Source of the DNA: Oleispira sp964022115
GTDB taxonomy: Bacteria > Pseudomonadota > Gammaproteobacteria > Pseudomonadales > Oceanobacteraceae
NCBI GenBank assembly: GCA_964022115.1
Contig: CAXIBC010000002.1
Location: 31,938 to 95,937 of the forward strand
Length of the DNA stretch: 64,000 nt
Direction: 5' to 3'
Shown here: positions 35,668 through 44,743 of the stretch, piece by piece
Layout of the letters: every line of letters begins with the position of its first letter
How positions within the stretch are numbered: the stretch's first letter is position 1
Position numbers and translations under genes: made by a program
Notes under the pieces: generated by a model
The model's input: the letters and a program-made list of their open reading frames with translations, nothing else
What the model was told of the DNA's origin: nothing
The model's database searches: none

Positions 35668-35827
35668 TGCTGCTTCCCATAAAACAAGTATTAACCTTAC
35701 CTTCTATAACCACGATTAATAATACGTTTATTGCGATTGACCTAACAAGGTTTGGAGAACTAAACAACCTTGCACTCAATAATCATAGCGGTAAATGGGG
35801 TGATTTTGAACGCTTTAATGCCTACTT

Positions 35828-35860
35828 TAGAGACGCCTTTGATCTAATAAAGCGTCTCTA
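35828..35860. terminator. Hairpin after the methyltransferase gene
   Basis: TAGAGACGC pairs with GCGTCTCTA (extended by TTT/AAA past a bulge) around an 8-base loop, just downstream of the methyltransferase stop. There is no T run on either strand, so termination would be weak or Rho-assisted. Confidence 0.5.
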
Positions 35861-35869
35861 TATACAGCT

Positions 35870-36565
35870 CTATGTTCGACGAGCTTGGTACAGGTTCACT
35901 AAGCGAAATTCATCCAATTCATCAAGGTCGGGAACGGTAAAGGATTCTATTTGCCCAATCGCCTGATAAGGGGGGAAGTTGAAGTTTTTCACCCGCGAAT
36001 CGGCGACTAAAACTTCAGCGGCTTTATCAAGGAAGACATCCAATAAAGGCAGGTTGGCTTTGTCGTAAAGGACATCCGCTGCAATTAATAAATCGATCTC
36101 TTGGTCAAATTCAAAGAGGTTGCCATGGCGTTCAAACTCTACCTGATTCAGCTTGGCATTATGCTGACAAGATAACAGAGCGTCGGGGTCGATATCGCAA
36201 GCAATAACCTGTTTTGCCCCGGCCATAACGCAGGCAATCGCGACGACGCCAGAGCCTGCACCAAAATCCATGATGCGTTTATTACGCACCAGTTCGGGGT
36301 TGTCGAGTATGTGCTGAGCGAGTACCTGGCCGCTGGCCCAGCAAAAAGCCCAGTAGGCTGGATAGGCTTGTATGGCCAGAATTTCATCTTGGCTAAACGG
36401 GCGCTGCATCGGCACGGGGTCGACTAACCAGAGTTTAATCTCGGGGCATTGGGGTAGCACTTGTTCACTTAACGAGGCATCGTGCAGCATGCTTTGAATG
36501 CACTGGGTTAAGGTATCAGGCGCGGCTTGAATCATGGTTGAGTGGTCGTTAGCAGGTTGAGTCAT
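35870..36565 (-). CDS. SAM-dependent protein methyltransferase-like protein
   Basis: 231 residues from ATG 36565; a GTG five codons upstream is also possible and neither has a good ribosome site. Class I methyltransferase fold: motif I MDFGAGSGVVAIACVMAGA, then ACDIDPDAL and DLLIADVLYD. Such proteins are often called nicotinamide N-methyltransferase-like or PrmA/ETF-beta lysine methyltransferase-like. Substrate unknown; a protein lysine is the best guess. It lies 51 bases after the MBL RNase gene on the same strand. Confidence 0.8.
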   Translation of the reverse strand: MTQPANDHSTMIQAAPDTLTQCIQSMLHDASLSEQVLPQCPEIKLWLVDPVPMQRPFSQDEILAIQAYPAYWAFCWASGQVLAQHILDNPELVRNKRIMDFGAGSGVVAIACVMAGAKQVIACDIDPDALLSCQHNAKLNQVEFERHGNLFEFDQEIDLLIAADVLYDKANLPLLDVFLDKAAEVLVADSRVKNFNFPPYQAIGQIESFTVPDLDELDEFRLVNLYQARRT

Positions 36566-36616
36566 TATGAATGTATTCACTTACGCGCTATTTAATGCGC
36601 AAAAAATGGCTAGGGA

Positions 36617-37972
36617 TTATAACTCAAAACTATCGAGATACTCTGGCACAATCACCTGCTGCCAGCCTAGCTGCTGTTTAATATGGCAACGCATCGCATC
36701 TGCCGCGACGGCTTCACCGTGAGTAATAAAGGTTTTTTTAGGCTCAGCTAGCGTTTTCAACCAGTTGATAATCTGTTGGTAATCACCATGGCTAGATAAG
36801 GCTTCTAGGTTGTGAATTTCGGCATTGACGGGTACGTAACCACCATGAATTTTAATTTTAGTATGGCCATGGGTGAGGTTGAAGCCGCGGCTGCCTGCGG
36901 CTTGATAGCCGAGAAATAAAACGCTGTTCTTGGGGTTGGGTAATAAGGCTTTTAAATGATGTAAAACCCGACCACCACTGGCCATTCCACTTGCACTAAT
37001 GATGATGCATGGGTCTTTACGCATGACTAATTCAATGGATTCAGCTTTGGTTTTGGCGAAGGTTACCATGTGGTCGATGGATTTGCATTGGGCCTGGTTT
37101 AGGCGATGCTTTTCTTGGTAGTCAAAAAATAACTCGGTCGCGCTGATAGCCATAGGGCTATTTAAAAAAACCGCGACTTTAGGAATCTCTTGTTGCGCTC
37201 TAAGGTGCTCAATAATGTGCAGCGCTAACTGAGCGCGGCCGACAGCAAAAGCAGGCATTAAGACAATTCCGCCACGCTTTAGGGTGCGGTTAATAATCTC
37301 ACGCATTTCAGTATACGCATTCATTTGCGGATGTAGGCGGTCGCCATAAGTTGATTCTACGACTAAATAATCGGTATTTTTAATGCTTTCAGGGGGGGGC
37401 ATTATAAGGTCATCTGGACGGCCCACATCCCCACTAAAGGTAATGGATTTACCTTCACTATTAATGCGTATACTGGTCGCGCCTAAAATATGACCAACGG
37501 GTCGTAAACGTATTTGGCAATCTTCAAATAAGCGATGGCTTTGGTCGGTGCTTAAGACTTTAAATTGTTTTAATACTTTAATAGCGTCTTGCTCGGTATA
37601 TAAGGGGTCGGCGGGCTGGTGGCGGCTGAATTTTCTCAGATTGGCGTAACGGGCATCTTCTTCTTGTAAATAACCCGCATCCGGTAATAAAACTCGGCAT
37701 AAAGCGCGGGTGGCATGGCTGCAATAAATGGGGCCTTTAAACCCTCTTTTCATTAAGGCGGGTAAATAACCACTATGATCAACATGGGCGTGGGTCAGTA
37801 GCACGGCATCAATCTGGCTTGGCTCTATCGGTAGGGCTTGCCAGTTTTTTTGGCGAGCATTTTTCATCCCTTGAAACATTCCGCAATCAATGAGCAATTT
37901 AATACGGCCTAGGGTTAATAAATATTTAGACCCAGTAACGGTTTCGGTCGCTCCTATAAATTGAATCCTCAT
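36617..37972 (-). CDS. MBL-fold/beta-CASP RNase (RNA specificity domain)
   Basis: 451 residues. The metal motif HAHVDHSGYL has His61, His63, Asp65 and His66. Further ligands appear in RPVGHILGATSI and SGDVGRP. The beta-CASP cap and C-terminal RNA-specificity region (ALSSHGDYQQIINWL, THGEAVAADAM) place it in the CPSF/Ysh1-like nuclease group. It is expected to cleave RNA with two zinc ions. It is divergent from the AMP-phosphorylase-like gene across 177 bases containing a perfect palindrome. Confidence 0.92.
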   Translation of the reverse strand: MRIQFIGATETVTGSKYLLTLGRIKLLIDCGMFQGMKNARQKNWQALPIEPSQIDAVLLTHAHVDHSGYLPALMKRGFKGPIYCSHATRALCRVLLPDAGYLQEEDARYANLRKFSRHQPADPLYTEQDAIKVLKQFKVLSTDQSHRLFEDCQIRLRPVGHILGATSIRINSEGKSITFSGDVGRPDDLIMPPPESIKNTDYLVVESTYGDRLHPQMNAYTEMREIINRTLKRGGIVLMPAFAVGRAQLALHIIEHLRAQQEIPKVAVFLNSPMAISATELFFDYQEKHRLNQAQCKSIDHMVTFAKTKAESIELVMRKDPCIIISASGMASGGRVLHHLKALLPNPKNSVLFLGYQAAGSRGFNLTHGHTKIKIHGGYVPVNAEIHNLEALSSHGDYQQIINWLKTLAEPKKTFITHGEAVAADAMRCHIKQQLGWQQVIVPEYLDSFEL

Positions 37973-38069
37973 GGTTAAAATCCCCTAGCCGTTTGCTTAA
38001 GGTAACTCATTATAGCTTTATCAAAGCGTGCTCACTCCCTAAGCATAGCGGAATTAAACAAGGTAAAAG

Positions 38070-38085
38070 CTTGTGCTAGCACAAG
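38070..38085. promoter_or_regulatory. Perfect 16-bp palindrome in the RNase/phosphorylase divergent promoter
   Basis: CTTGTGCTAGCACAAG is its own reverse complement, 98 bases from the RNase start and 64 from the phosphorylase start. Probable operator for a dimeric repressor controlling both directions; the regulator is unknown. Confidence 0.65.
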
Positions 38086-38149
38086 GCAATATAAGCCATA
38101 GATGACTAAGCTGAATTAAGAGCTTGATGCATAGCTTGAGGGGGCCGTA

Positions 38150-39679
38150 GTGGCAGATAACTTTTTATATTTAACTAAAATCGGTATTGATACCTACCAG
38201 CAGGCTGTGGTCTTTATGCGTAAAGACTGTCATGTCTGTCGTGCCGAAGGTTTTAATGCCATGACTCGGGTGAGAGTCTGTAGCGATAAAAAGTCGATTA
38301 CCGCCACCTTGATTATAGTCTCTGATCATTTTTTATCTCATCAGCAAGCAGGCCTTTCCGATATTGCTTGGCAGATGTTAGCCGTGGAAGAAGGAGATGT
38401 CGCCCAGTTTAGTCATGCTCCAGCGGTGGATTCAATGTCGTACGTCAGAGGTAAGTTATACGGTGAAATACTGACGGATATAAGCACAGAAAAAATCGTC
38501 ATGGATATTAAACAAGGCAATTATAGCGATGTGCAATTAGCGGCGTTTGTTGCTGCTTGCGCGAATGACCGCTTGTCGTTAGCCGAGACCATCTCATTAA
38601 CCAAGGCTATGGTCGCTAGTGGTGAGAGGTTTCGCTGGGCGCAAGAGATAGTGATGGATAAACACTGTGTAGGTGGCTTACCGGGCAATCGCACGACACC
38701 GATTGTTACTGCCATACTAGCGGCGAATGGCTACCTAATGCCTAAGACGTCGAGTCGCGCCATCACCTCACCAGCGGGGACCGCTGATACGATGGAAACT
38801 ATGACCCCAGTAATACTCACGTTTGAACATATGCGAGAGGTCGTTGAGCAGCAAGGAGCTTGCTTGGCCTGGGGTGGGGCCGTCAGTTTAAGTCCGATTG
38901 ATGACATTATCATTCGTATTGAGCGCGCCCTCGATCTCGATAGTGAAGGGCAGCTAGTTGCGTCGGTTATTTCAAAAAAAGTCGCGGCCGGTTCGACACG
39001 GGTATTAATTGATATCCCAGTTGGCCCTAGTGCTAAAGTGCGCACCCATTTAGCCGCCGATAAACTAGGTCATCAGCTTATTGCCACCGGTGCCGCTCTA
39101 GGCCTTAACGTAGAAATTATGGTTACCGATGGTAATCAACCCGTGGGCCGAGGTATTGGGCCAGCGTTAGAAGCTCATGATGTCTTGGCGGTATTGCGTA
39201 ATGAAAAAACTGCGCCACAAGATTTGCGTGAACGTTCTCTGCAGTTAGCGGCGCGCTTGTTAAAGATGGCGGATGATAACGAGGCGTTAGATAAACAGAA
39301 AGGGGATGCGGTTTATTATCAGCTAGCCCAGCAAACGTTAATATCCAATAAAGCGTATGCAAAATTTCTCGCCATTTGCCATGCTCAAGGTGGCTTTAGT
39401 GAACCCAAAGTCGCGGATTTTAGGCAAACCTTATCGGCCCCTGAAGCGGGTATTGTCAGTTATTTTAATAATCGTTTCATCGCCAAACTAGCGAGTTTGG
39501 CGGGGGCTCCCAACGCACCGCTAGCGGGATTGAAAATGCATGTAAGGTTGGGGGATAAGATAGAACAAGGGCAAGGATTATTAACCCTGTATGCACAAGC
39601 TCAAGGAGAGCTGGATTATGCACTTGATTTTTATCATAGCCATCCAGAAGCCATTCAGATCAATAAGGAGATATTGTAA
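38150..39679 (+). CDS. AMP phosphorylase-like (thymidine phosphorylase family) enzyme
   Basis: 509 residues, longer than bacterial DeoA (about 440) because of an ~80-residue N-terminal domain. The loop KHCVGGLPGNRTTPIV (about 170) matches archaeal AMP phosphorylases rather than the KHSTGGVGD of DeoA. TSSRAITSPAGTADTMETMT and the LSPIDDIIIRIERAL stretch are also conserved. Expected reaction: nucleoside monophosphate plus phosphate to free base and ribose 1,5-bisphosphate; thymidine phosphorolysis is the alternative. GTG start after GAGGGGG. Stop and the next start share a base (TAATG). Confidence 0.85.
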   Translation: MADNFLYLTKIGIDTYQQAVVFMRKDCHVCRAEGFNAMTRVRVCSDKKSITATLIIVSDHFLSHQQAGLSDIAWQMLAVEEGDVAQFSHAPAVDSMSYVRGKLYGEILTDISTEKIVMDIKQGNYSDVQLAAFVAACANDRLSLAETISLTKAMVASGERFRWAQEIVMDKHCVGGLPGNRTTPIVTAILAANGYLMPKTSSRAITSPAGTADTMETMTPVILTFEHMREVVEQQGACLAWGGAVSLSPIDDIIIRIERALDLDSEGQLVASVISKKVAAGSTRVLIDIPVGPSAKVRTHLAADKLGHQLIATGAALGLNVEIMVTDGNQPVGRGIGPALEAHDVLAVLRNEKTAPQDLRERSLQLAARLLKMADDNEALDKQKGDAVYYQLAQQTLISNKAYAKFLAICHAQGGFSEPKVADFRQTLSAPEAGIVSYFNNRFIAKLASLAGAPNAPLAGLKMHVRLGDKIEQGQGLLTLYAQAQGELDYALDFYHSHPEAIQINKEIL

Positions 39680-40656
39680 TGCTCATTTTTTCACTTGATG
39701 ATGAGACCGATAATGCGAATCGCTTAGTCGCAGAACTGCAAAATCAATTAGGCCAAGAACAGGTGCAGCGGGGCGATATTGTGCAGCGCCATTTTCCCGA
39801 TGGTGAAAGCTATATCAGAATTGCGTCGCAGGTGAAGCAGCAAGATATTATTGTCTTATGTCAGCTGCATCAGCCGAATAATAAATTAATTGATTTGATG
39901 TTCTTTGCCGAAACAGCGAAACAGCTTGGCGCAAACTCTGTGCATCTCGTGGCCCCTTATCTGGCTTATATGCGTCAAGATAAGCGCTTTAATGATGGCG
40001 AGTGCATTACTTCACGGCATGCATCTAGTTGGATTAGCGAGCGCTTTGATAGCTTGATAACCATAGACCCTCACCTACATCGCTACCACTCATTGAACGA
40101 AATTTATTCTATTCCAAGTTATGCTTTGCATGCGACGGATTTGATGGCGGAATATATACGCGACAATATTGCTAAACCTTTGGTGATTGGCCCTGATAGT
40201 GAAAGTGAACAGTGGGCAAAGGCGGTTGCTGAGTTAGCGGGCTGTGATGCGATTGTATTATCTAAAATCCGTCATGGGGATCATGATGTTGAAGTGTCAT
40301 TACCCGAATTAGGACAATACCCTGATCATCAGCCGGTATTAATTGACGATATTATCTCTACCGGGCGCACTATGATCAAAGCGGCGGATAATATTGTAGC
40401 CCTCGGTGGCAAGCCGCCAATTTGTATCGGAGTGCATGGGGTTTTTTCTCCAAGGGCGCTGGATGAAATGAAGCTAGCCAAAATAGCCGATGTCGTCACG
40501 TGCAGTACGATTGAACACGAAACGAATAAAATCAGCGTAGTTAAAAAACTGGCGCTAGCAATTATAAAGATGCAAGAGCAAATCGCCGGGCAGGCTATTA
40601 CGCAGGAATCCGTAGCGACTAAATTTGATGCTAATACTCAGTTAAAAGGGGAGTAA
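39679..40656 (+). CDS. Divergent ribose-phosphate pyrophosphokinase-like protein
   Basis: 325 residues with the PRPP-synthetase fold: HFPDGESYIRI near the N-terminus, AYMRQDKRF, the catalytic-flexible loop region LSKIRHGDHDVEV, and the PRPP loop VLIDDIISTGRTM (about 219). The sequence is clearly unlike housekeeping Prs (FSDGEVAVQI), so it is a second, specialised copy. Translationally coupled to the AMP-phosphorylase-like gene. It may make or consume PRPP, or act on ribose 1,5-bisphosphate; this last idea is inference. It ends near the convergent diguanylate cyclase gene. Confidence 0.85.
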   Translation: MLIFSLDDETDNANRLVAELQNQLGQEQVQRGDIVQRHFPDGESYIRIASQVKQQDIIVLCQLHQPNNKLIDLMFFAETAKQLGANSVHLVAPYLAYMRQDKRFNDGECITSRHASSWISERFDSLITIDPHLHRYHSLNEIYSIPSYALHATDLMAEYIRDNIAKPLVIGPDSESEQWAKAVAELAGCDAIVLSKIRHGDHDVEVSLPELGQYPDHQPVLIDDIISTGRTMIKAADNIVALGGKPPICIGVHGVFSPRALDEMKLAKIADVVTCSTIEHETNKISVVKKLALAIIKMQEQIAGQAITQESVATKFDANTQLKGE

Positions 40657-40665
40657 TCCGCCGTT

Positions 40666-42354
40666 TTAATCTTGCCAGCAAATGCTGCGATTACGCCCTT
40701 GATCCTTGGCCTTGTATAAGGCTTTATCGGCATTACGCAAGAGCTGGCTGATGCTTTTGACCTGAGCTTTGCTGCTAATGCCGATACTGATAGTAATACT
40801 TTTCAACGGTGGAAATGAGGTTGCCGCAACGGCACGACGAATGCGCTCGCAGGTTTGCATAGCATCATCTAGGCTTGTCTCTGGCATAACGAGCAAGAAC
40901 TCTTCTCCTCCCCAGCGGCAAATGGTATCGCTGGGTCGAATCAGTTGGCTGATGCATTGGCTAACGTGTTGTAATACTTGGTCGCCAATATCGTGACCGT
41001 GAATATCATTCACCTTTTTAAAATGGTCAATATCAATCAGTGCAATGCTATAAGTACCACCTTCAATATAATTCAACCTATCCAGTATTCTATGGCCATG
41101 ACGGCGATTTGGGATCAGCGTTAAGTCATCAGTATTAGCCAAGCTTTCCATACGGTTATTCAGTTTTAATAAGGCTCGGTTGGAGCTTTCAAGTGCTAGG
41201 GTGCGTTGTACAATTTTATCCTCAAGTTCATTGTTCAGTTCAGCCAGTTCATCTTCCGCTTTTTTACGCCGCCGTGCCTGTACCGACAAGGTGATAATGG
41301 CGATTAATAAACTAATAATGATAAAGGTAATGAGGTAGATGATTTCTTTGTATTGCTGGCTAATACTGTGTTCGATAAATAGTATTTCACTTTTGCTAGG
41401 CAGACGTTCTCTTGGGATATTAAATTTTATTAATTGGCGCTCATCAAATTGTGGTAAGAATTCAGCTTTTGGCTGATCTATATTATTTTCCGCTACATTA
41501 TTCAGCAATATATTAACGGCTATTCTTGCGGTATTCGAACCGTGCAGTCTAGGGTTGTTCATATAACCACCTACAACCCCCAGCCCGAGTAAGGGAGCTC
41601 CCCACATGCCGTAAATCGGCGCCTTACTATAGCGAGTTAAAATAGGCACGTCGTGGTAATATGAAAAATATCGCCCTTGAATATCTTTATTTAAGGCGGT
41701 GATGAAATAGGCTTTTCCTGCGCTAAAGTTATTGACTTGATAGAGTAAGGATTCAAACGAGAAGCTATCATTTAAGCTGAGTTTTATTTTATCAAAAGGC
41801 CAAGTTTTTTGAATTTCTTTAACCTTATTGGAAAAATAATTGCCGAGTAAACTGGTATCGGATAATACAACAATTTCATGAATCTTATCTTCATGCAGTG
41901 AGGCAATGAGCTGTAAGTTTTTTAAAATGGCTTCTCCTTCTACAATACCGCTATAGCCATTTTTTCCTTTGAGCTTCTCGGTCGGATCAAAGTTAATGCC
42001 ATTATAGACAACTGGCACCTGTGGAAATAACTCATCACGATATTGCAATAAAAAGTCTAACGCAAAATCGTCGGTACTGATGATCAGGTCTATGTCTACC
42101 TGTCGGTATTTGTAGCGATAAAATTCTACTAATGCGCTGACAAAATCAGCATCACTTTGAAAGCGACGGCTATCGATAAATTCAATGAATAAATCATCTT
42201 CGGCAATATGCTCACTTAAGACTTCTCGAATGCCCAAGTTATGCTCATGGCTCCATTGGTATTGAGCGTGATAAGAGTTGAGTAATAATACCTTTTGCCC
42301 TGCCAAACTCACTGGGCTGGTAAAGATTAAAATGATCAGGCAGAGCTTATACAT
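40666..42354 (-). CDS. Periplasmic ABC-substrate-binding-like sensor with GGDEF domain
   Basis: 562 residues: signal peptide (about 1-18), an ABC_sub_bind-type periplasmic domain (about 20-320), a membrane helix (about 336-357), a coiled coil, and a GGDEF domain. The active site is intact as GGEEF (about 480-484) and the inhibitory RxxD (RPSD) lies five residues upstream. It should convert two GTP to c-di-GMP in response to a periplasmic ligand, which cannot be deduced. Such levels could control the MshE ATPase. It stands alone. Confidence 0.9.
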   Translation of the reverse strand: MYKLCLIILIFTSPVSLAGQKVLLLNSYHAQYQWSHEHNLGIREVLSEHIAEDDLFIEFIDSRRFQSDADFVSALVEFYRYKYRQVDIDLIISTDDFALDFLLQYRDELFPQVPVVYNGINFDPTEKLKGKNGYSGIVEGEAILKNLQLIASLHEDKIHEIVVLSDTSLLGNYFSNKVKEIQKTWPFDKIKLSLNDSFSFESLLYQVNNFSAGKAYFITALNKDIQGRYFSYYHDVPILTRYSKAPIYGMWGAPLLGLGVVGGYMNNPRLHGSNTARIAVNILLNNVAENNIDQPKAEFLPQFDERQLIKFNIPRERLPSKSEILFIEHSISQQYKEIIYLITFIIISLLIAIITLSVQARRRKKAEDELAELNNELEDKIVQRTLALESSNRALLKLNNRMESLANTDDLTLIPNRRHGHRILDRLNYIEGGTYSIALIDIDHFKKVNDIHGHDIGDQVLQHVSQCISQLIRPSDTICRWGGEEFLLVMPETSLDDAMQTCERIRRAVAATSFPPLKSITISIGISSKAQVKSISQLLRNADKALYKAKDQGRNRSICWQD

Positions 42355-42690
42355 GCCGTGGCCCTTGATTGAGTGCTCGCATGCATTAAGGTTAGTTCAA
42401 ACACTTAGCTTTGCTAGGTTTTACCGTGATTAGCCTAGTGCCAATCTGAGTCATTAATTTACCTCGGGTTCTGCGATTGGATGGGCTTTTTATTCTCTAA
42501 TAGTATGGAAAGTGCGAGTAAGGGTGCTATTCAGCTACATAATAAAACCTTGATAATAGTGTGCCCCATAGGCTTCAACAAATAGGGTATTTGCCTTTAG
42601 ATAAATAAAGAAGCCAAAGATGTTCCTTACTTTTATCTCTCTTTCCATCTAAAATGCTGCCATTGAGACTTCAACACTGAGACCCCCGAT
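42355..42690. other. Intergenic region with divergent promoters only
   Basis: 336 bases between the diguanylate cyclase (minus) and rpe (plus). I see no convincing open frame, RNA gene, palindrome of note or terminator. It is AT-rich near rpe, with a possible -10 TAAAAT about 40 bases before the rpe ATG. Confidence 0.5.
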
Positions 42691-43362
42691 ATGTCTGACT
42701 ACAAAATAGCTCCTTCCATTTTAGCTGCTGATTTCGCTCGTTTAGGGGAAGAGGTAGATAATGTATTAGCCGCAGGTGCGGATATCGTTCACTTTGATGT
42801 GATGGATAATCATTATGTTCCCAACCTGACGATTGGGCCTATGGTTTGCTCTGCTTTGCGTAAGCATGGGGTTACAGCCCCGATAGATGTTCACCTAATG
42901 GTAAAACCTGTGGACCATATGATTGCTGAGTTTATCAAAGCGGGTGCAACTTATATTACTTTTCACCCAGAAGCGTCTGAGCATATAGATCGTAGTTTGC
43001 AGCTAATTAAAGATGGTGGCTGTAAAGCGGGTTTAGTATTTAACCCAGCCACGCCCTTGCATCATATGGAACATGTGATGGATAAACTGGATATGGTGTT
43101 ATTGATGTCGGTTAACCCAGGGTTTGGTGGCCAATCCTTTATTCCTCATACTCTAGAGAAATTGAAAGAAGCTCGCCGCATGATCGATGACTCTGGTTAT
43201 GATATTCGCCTAGAAGTTGATGGTGGGGTTAAAACCGATAATATCCGTGCTTGCGCAGAGGCAGGAGCCGATACTTTTGTCGCGGGATCGGCTATTTTTG
43301 GTCAGTCAGATTATAAAGCGGTGATTGATCAAATGCGCGCTGAGCTGGCATTGGTTAAATAG
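42691..43362 (+). CDS. rpe: Ribulose-phosphate 3-epimerase
   Basis: 223-residue TIM barrel of the pentose phosphate pathway. The start KIAPSILAADFARLGEEV is diagnostic. Catalytic Asp residues lie in VHFDVMDNHYVPN and RLEVDGGVK; the metal histidines in VDVHLM-type and FHPEAS motifs (IDVHLMVKP). MSVNPGFGGQ is conserved. Its stop is 10 bases before gph; this rpe-gph-(trpE) order is common in gammaproteobacteria, but here trpE lies 12 kb away. Confidence 0.97.
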   Translation: MSDYKIAPSILAADFARLGEEVDNVLAAGADIVHFDVMDNHYVPNLTIGPMVCSALRKHGVTAPIDVHLMVKPVDHMIAEFIKAGATYITFHPEASEHIDRSLQLIKDGGCKAGLVFNPATPLHHMEHVMDKLDMVLLMSVNPGFGGQSFIPHTLEKLKEARRMIDDSGYDIRLEVDGGVKTDNIRACAEAGADTFVAGSAIFGQSDYKAVIDQMRAELALVK

Positions 43363-43372
43363 GTTACTTCTC

Positions 43373-44122
43373 ATGACGGTCATAGCGAATGCTATCTTTT
43401 CCAGCGAGGTTGCTGCCCTCACGACGCAGCCAATCGATGCGGTACTGTTTGATCTTGATGGCACCTTGATTGATAGCGTGCCTGATTTGGCGGCAGCCAT
43501 TGATCAGATGCTGCAAGGTATTGGCAAAGCGCCTGCCGGTGAAGATAAGGTGAATCGCTGGGTCGGCAATGGCGCGAGTGCTTTAGTTAAGCGTGCGCTG
43601 CTAGATCATGATCAAGGTGATGAGTTACATCAACAGGCATTCGCTAACGAATATGACGATGAGAATTTTAGCCGTGCGTATGCCATCTTTGAGCTTACTT
43701 ATAGTCAGCGCCTTAGCCAAGCGACAGGTCTTTACCCTGGGGTAGAGACGGTATTAGAAACCTTGACGAATACGCCTATCAAAATGGCGTTAATTACCAA
43801 TAAACCAAGACGTTTCACCTTACCTTTGCTGCAGGCATTGAATATTCAGCAGTATTTTTCCGAGGTGATTTGCGGTGATGATTTGGAATATAAAAAACCA
43901 CATCCTTTGCCGGTTCAGACGGCATTAAAGAATTTAGGGGTGAGTGCTGAGAATGCCTTGATGGTTGGAGACTCAATTTCAGATGTGAAATCTGCTCAAC
44001 AAGCCGGGGTTAAAACTATTGCGGTGACCTATGGTTATAACCATGGTGTGGCGATTAGCGATAGTGTGAATGAAGCCTGTGCTGATGTGTTTATTGATCG
44101 TATGCAACAGCTATTAGGTTAA
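43373..44122 (+). CDS. gph: Phosphoglycolate phosphatase
   Basis: 249 residues counted from ATG 43373; the longer open frame (from 43325) overlaps rpe by 38 bases and is less likely. HAD motif I is VLFDLDGTLIDS with Asp27 and Asp29. Motif II appears in LITNKPR, and motif IV in MVGDSISDVKSA. It removes phosphate from 2-phosphoglycolate, which arises from DNA repair. A weak AGG precedes the start. A 13-bp hairpin covers the stop codon. Confidence 0.93.
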   Translation: MTVIANAIFSSEVAALTTQPIDAVLFDLDGTLIDSVPDLAAAIDQMLQGIGKAPAGEDKVNRWVGNGASALVKRALLDHDQGDELHQQAFANEYDDENFSRAYAIFELTYSQRLSQATGLYPGVETVLETLTNTPIKMALITNKPRRFTLPLLQALNIQQYFSEVICGDDLEYKKPHPLPVQTALKNLGVSAENALMVGDSISDVKSAQQAGVKTIAVTYGYNHGVAISDSVNEACADVFIDRMQQLLG

Positions 44123-44134
44123 ATAGCTGTTGCA
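44103..44134. terminator. Perfect 13-bp hairpin overlapping the gph stop
   Basis: TGCAACAGCTATT pairs with AATAGCTGTTGCA around a 6-base loop; the loop and stem include the gph TAA. No T run follows. It separates convergent gph and the outer-membrane gene and may stabilise the transcript end. Confidence 0.7.
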
Positions 44135-44165
44135 TTCCCTACGTCGATGCGCAGAGCAAGCCAGA

Positions 44166-44702
44166 TTAGAAGCGAATTAAGGCATTGGTTTGATAAGAAC
44201 TCAATAGATCCTTATTGACAAATTCAGCACGTATTTCAACTTTAGGCGTAATGCGATAGCCAGCGCCAATCCCCATGAAGATACCATCATCATCACCAAT
44301 CTCTAAGCCCACTCGTGCGATGGCGTATAGGTTAGGGTCGATTTCATTTAAATCTTTTTGTAGTACCCCTGCCCCCCAAACACCCGTTACTTTTTCTTTA
44401 ACCCCTGGGGCTAGTTTAAAGTTATTGGTTTGGAAATAGCCGACTTCAGCAAAGGTTTTAATACCATCTATTGAGCTGGAAATTGGCATACCGGCAAATA
44501 ATTGAAAACCCCAAGCCGCCTCATTATTAACACCGGGAAAGATTGAGCCAGCATCAAGATCGTTATAGTTTATACCACCACCTGCGTATAAACCTTTAGG
44601 CACATTGGAATCCTTAAACTGCGAGGTTTGAGCGTCAGTATCGGCGGCCAGTAATTGCTGAGAGGTTAAGGTTAATAGGCCAAGCGCTAAAATTTTCTTC
44701 AT
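44166..44702 (-). CDS. Small outer-membrane beta-barrel protein
   Basis: 178 residues. A signal peptide ends near LLAA-DTDA. The mature protein alternates hydrophobic and polar residues (GLYAGGGINYN, GFQLFAGMPI, FMGIGAGYRI) and ends with Phe, consistent with an eight-stranded opacity/OmpA-like barrel inserted by BamA. No binding motif can be named. AAAGGAG precedes the ATG. It is a single gene between gph and srkA. Confidence 0.8.
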   Translation of the reverse strand: MKKILALGLLTLTSQQLLAADTDAQTSQFKDSNVPKGLYAGGGINYNDLDAGSIFPGVNNEAAWGFQLFAGMPISSSIDGIKTFAEVGYFQTNNFKLAPGVKEKVTGVWGAGVLQKDLNEIDPNLYAIARVGLEIGDDDGIFMGIGAGYRITPKVEIRAEFVNKDLLSSYQTNALIRF

Positions 44703-44743
44703 GATTTTCTCCTTTAATAGCTTATTAATTGTGTACTAATGAC

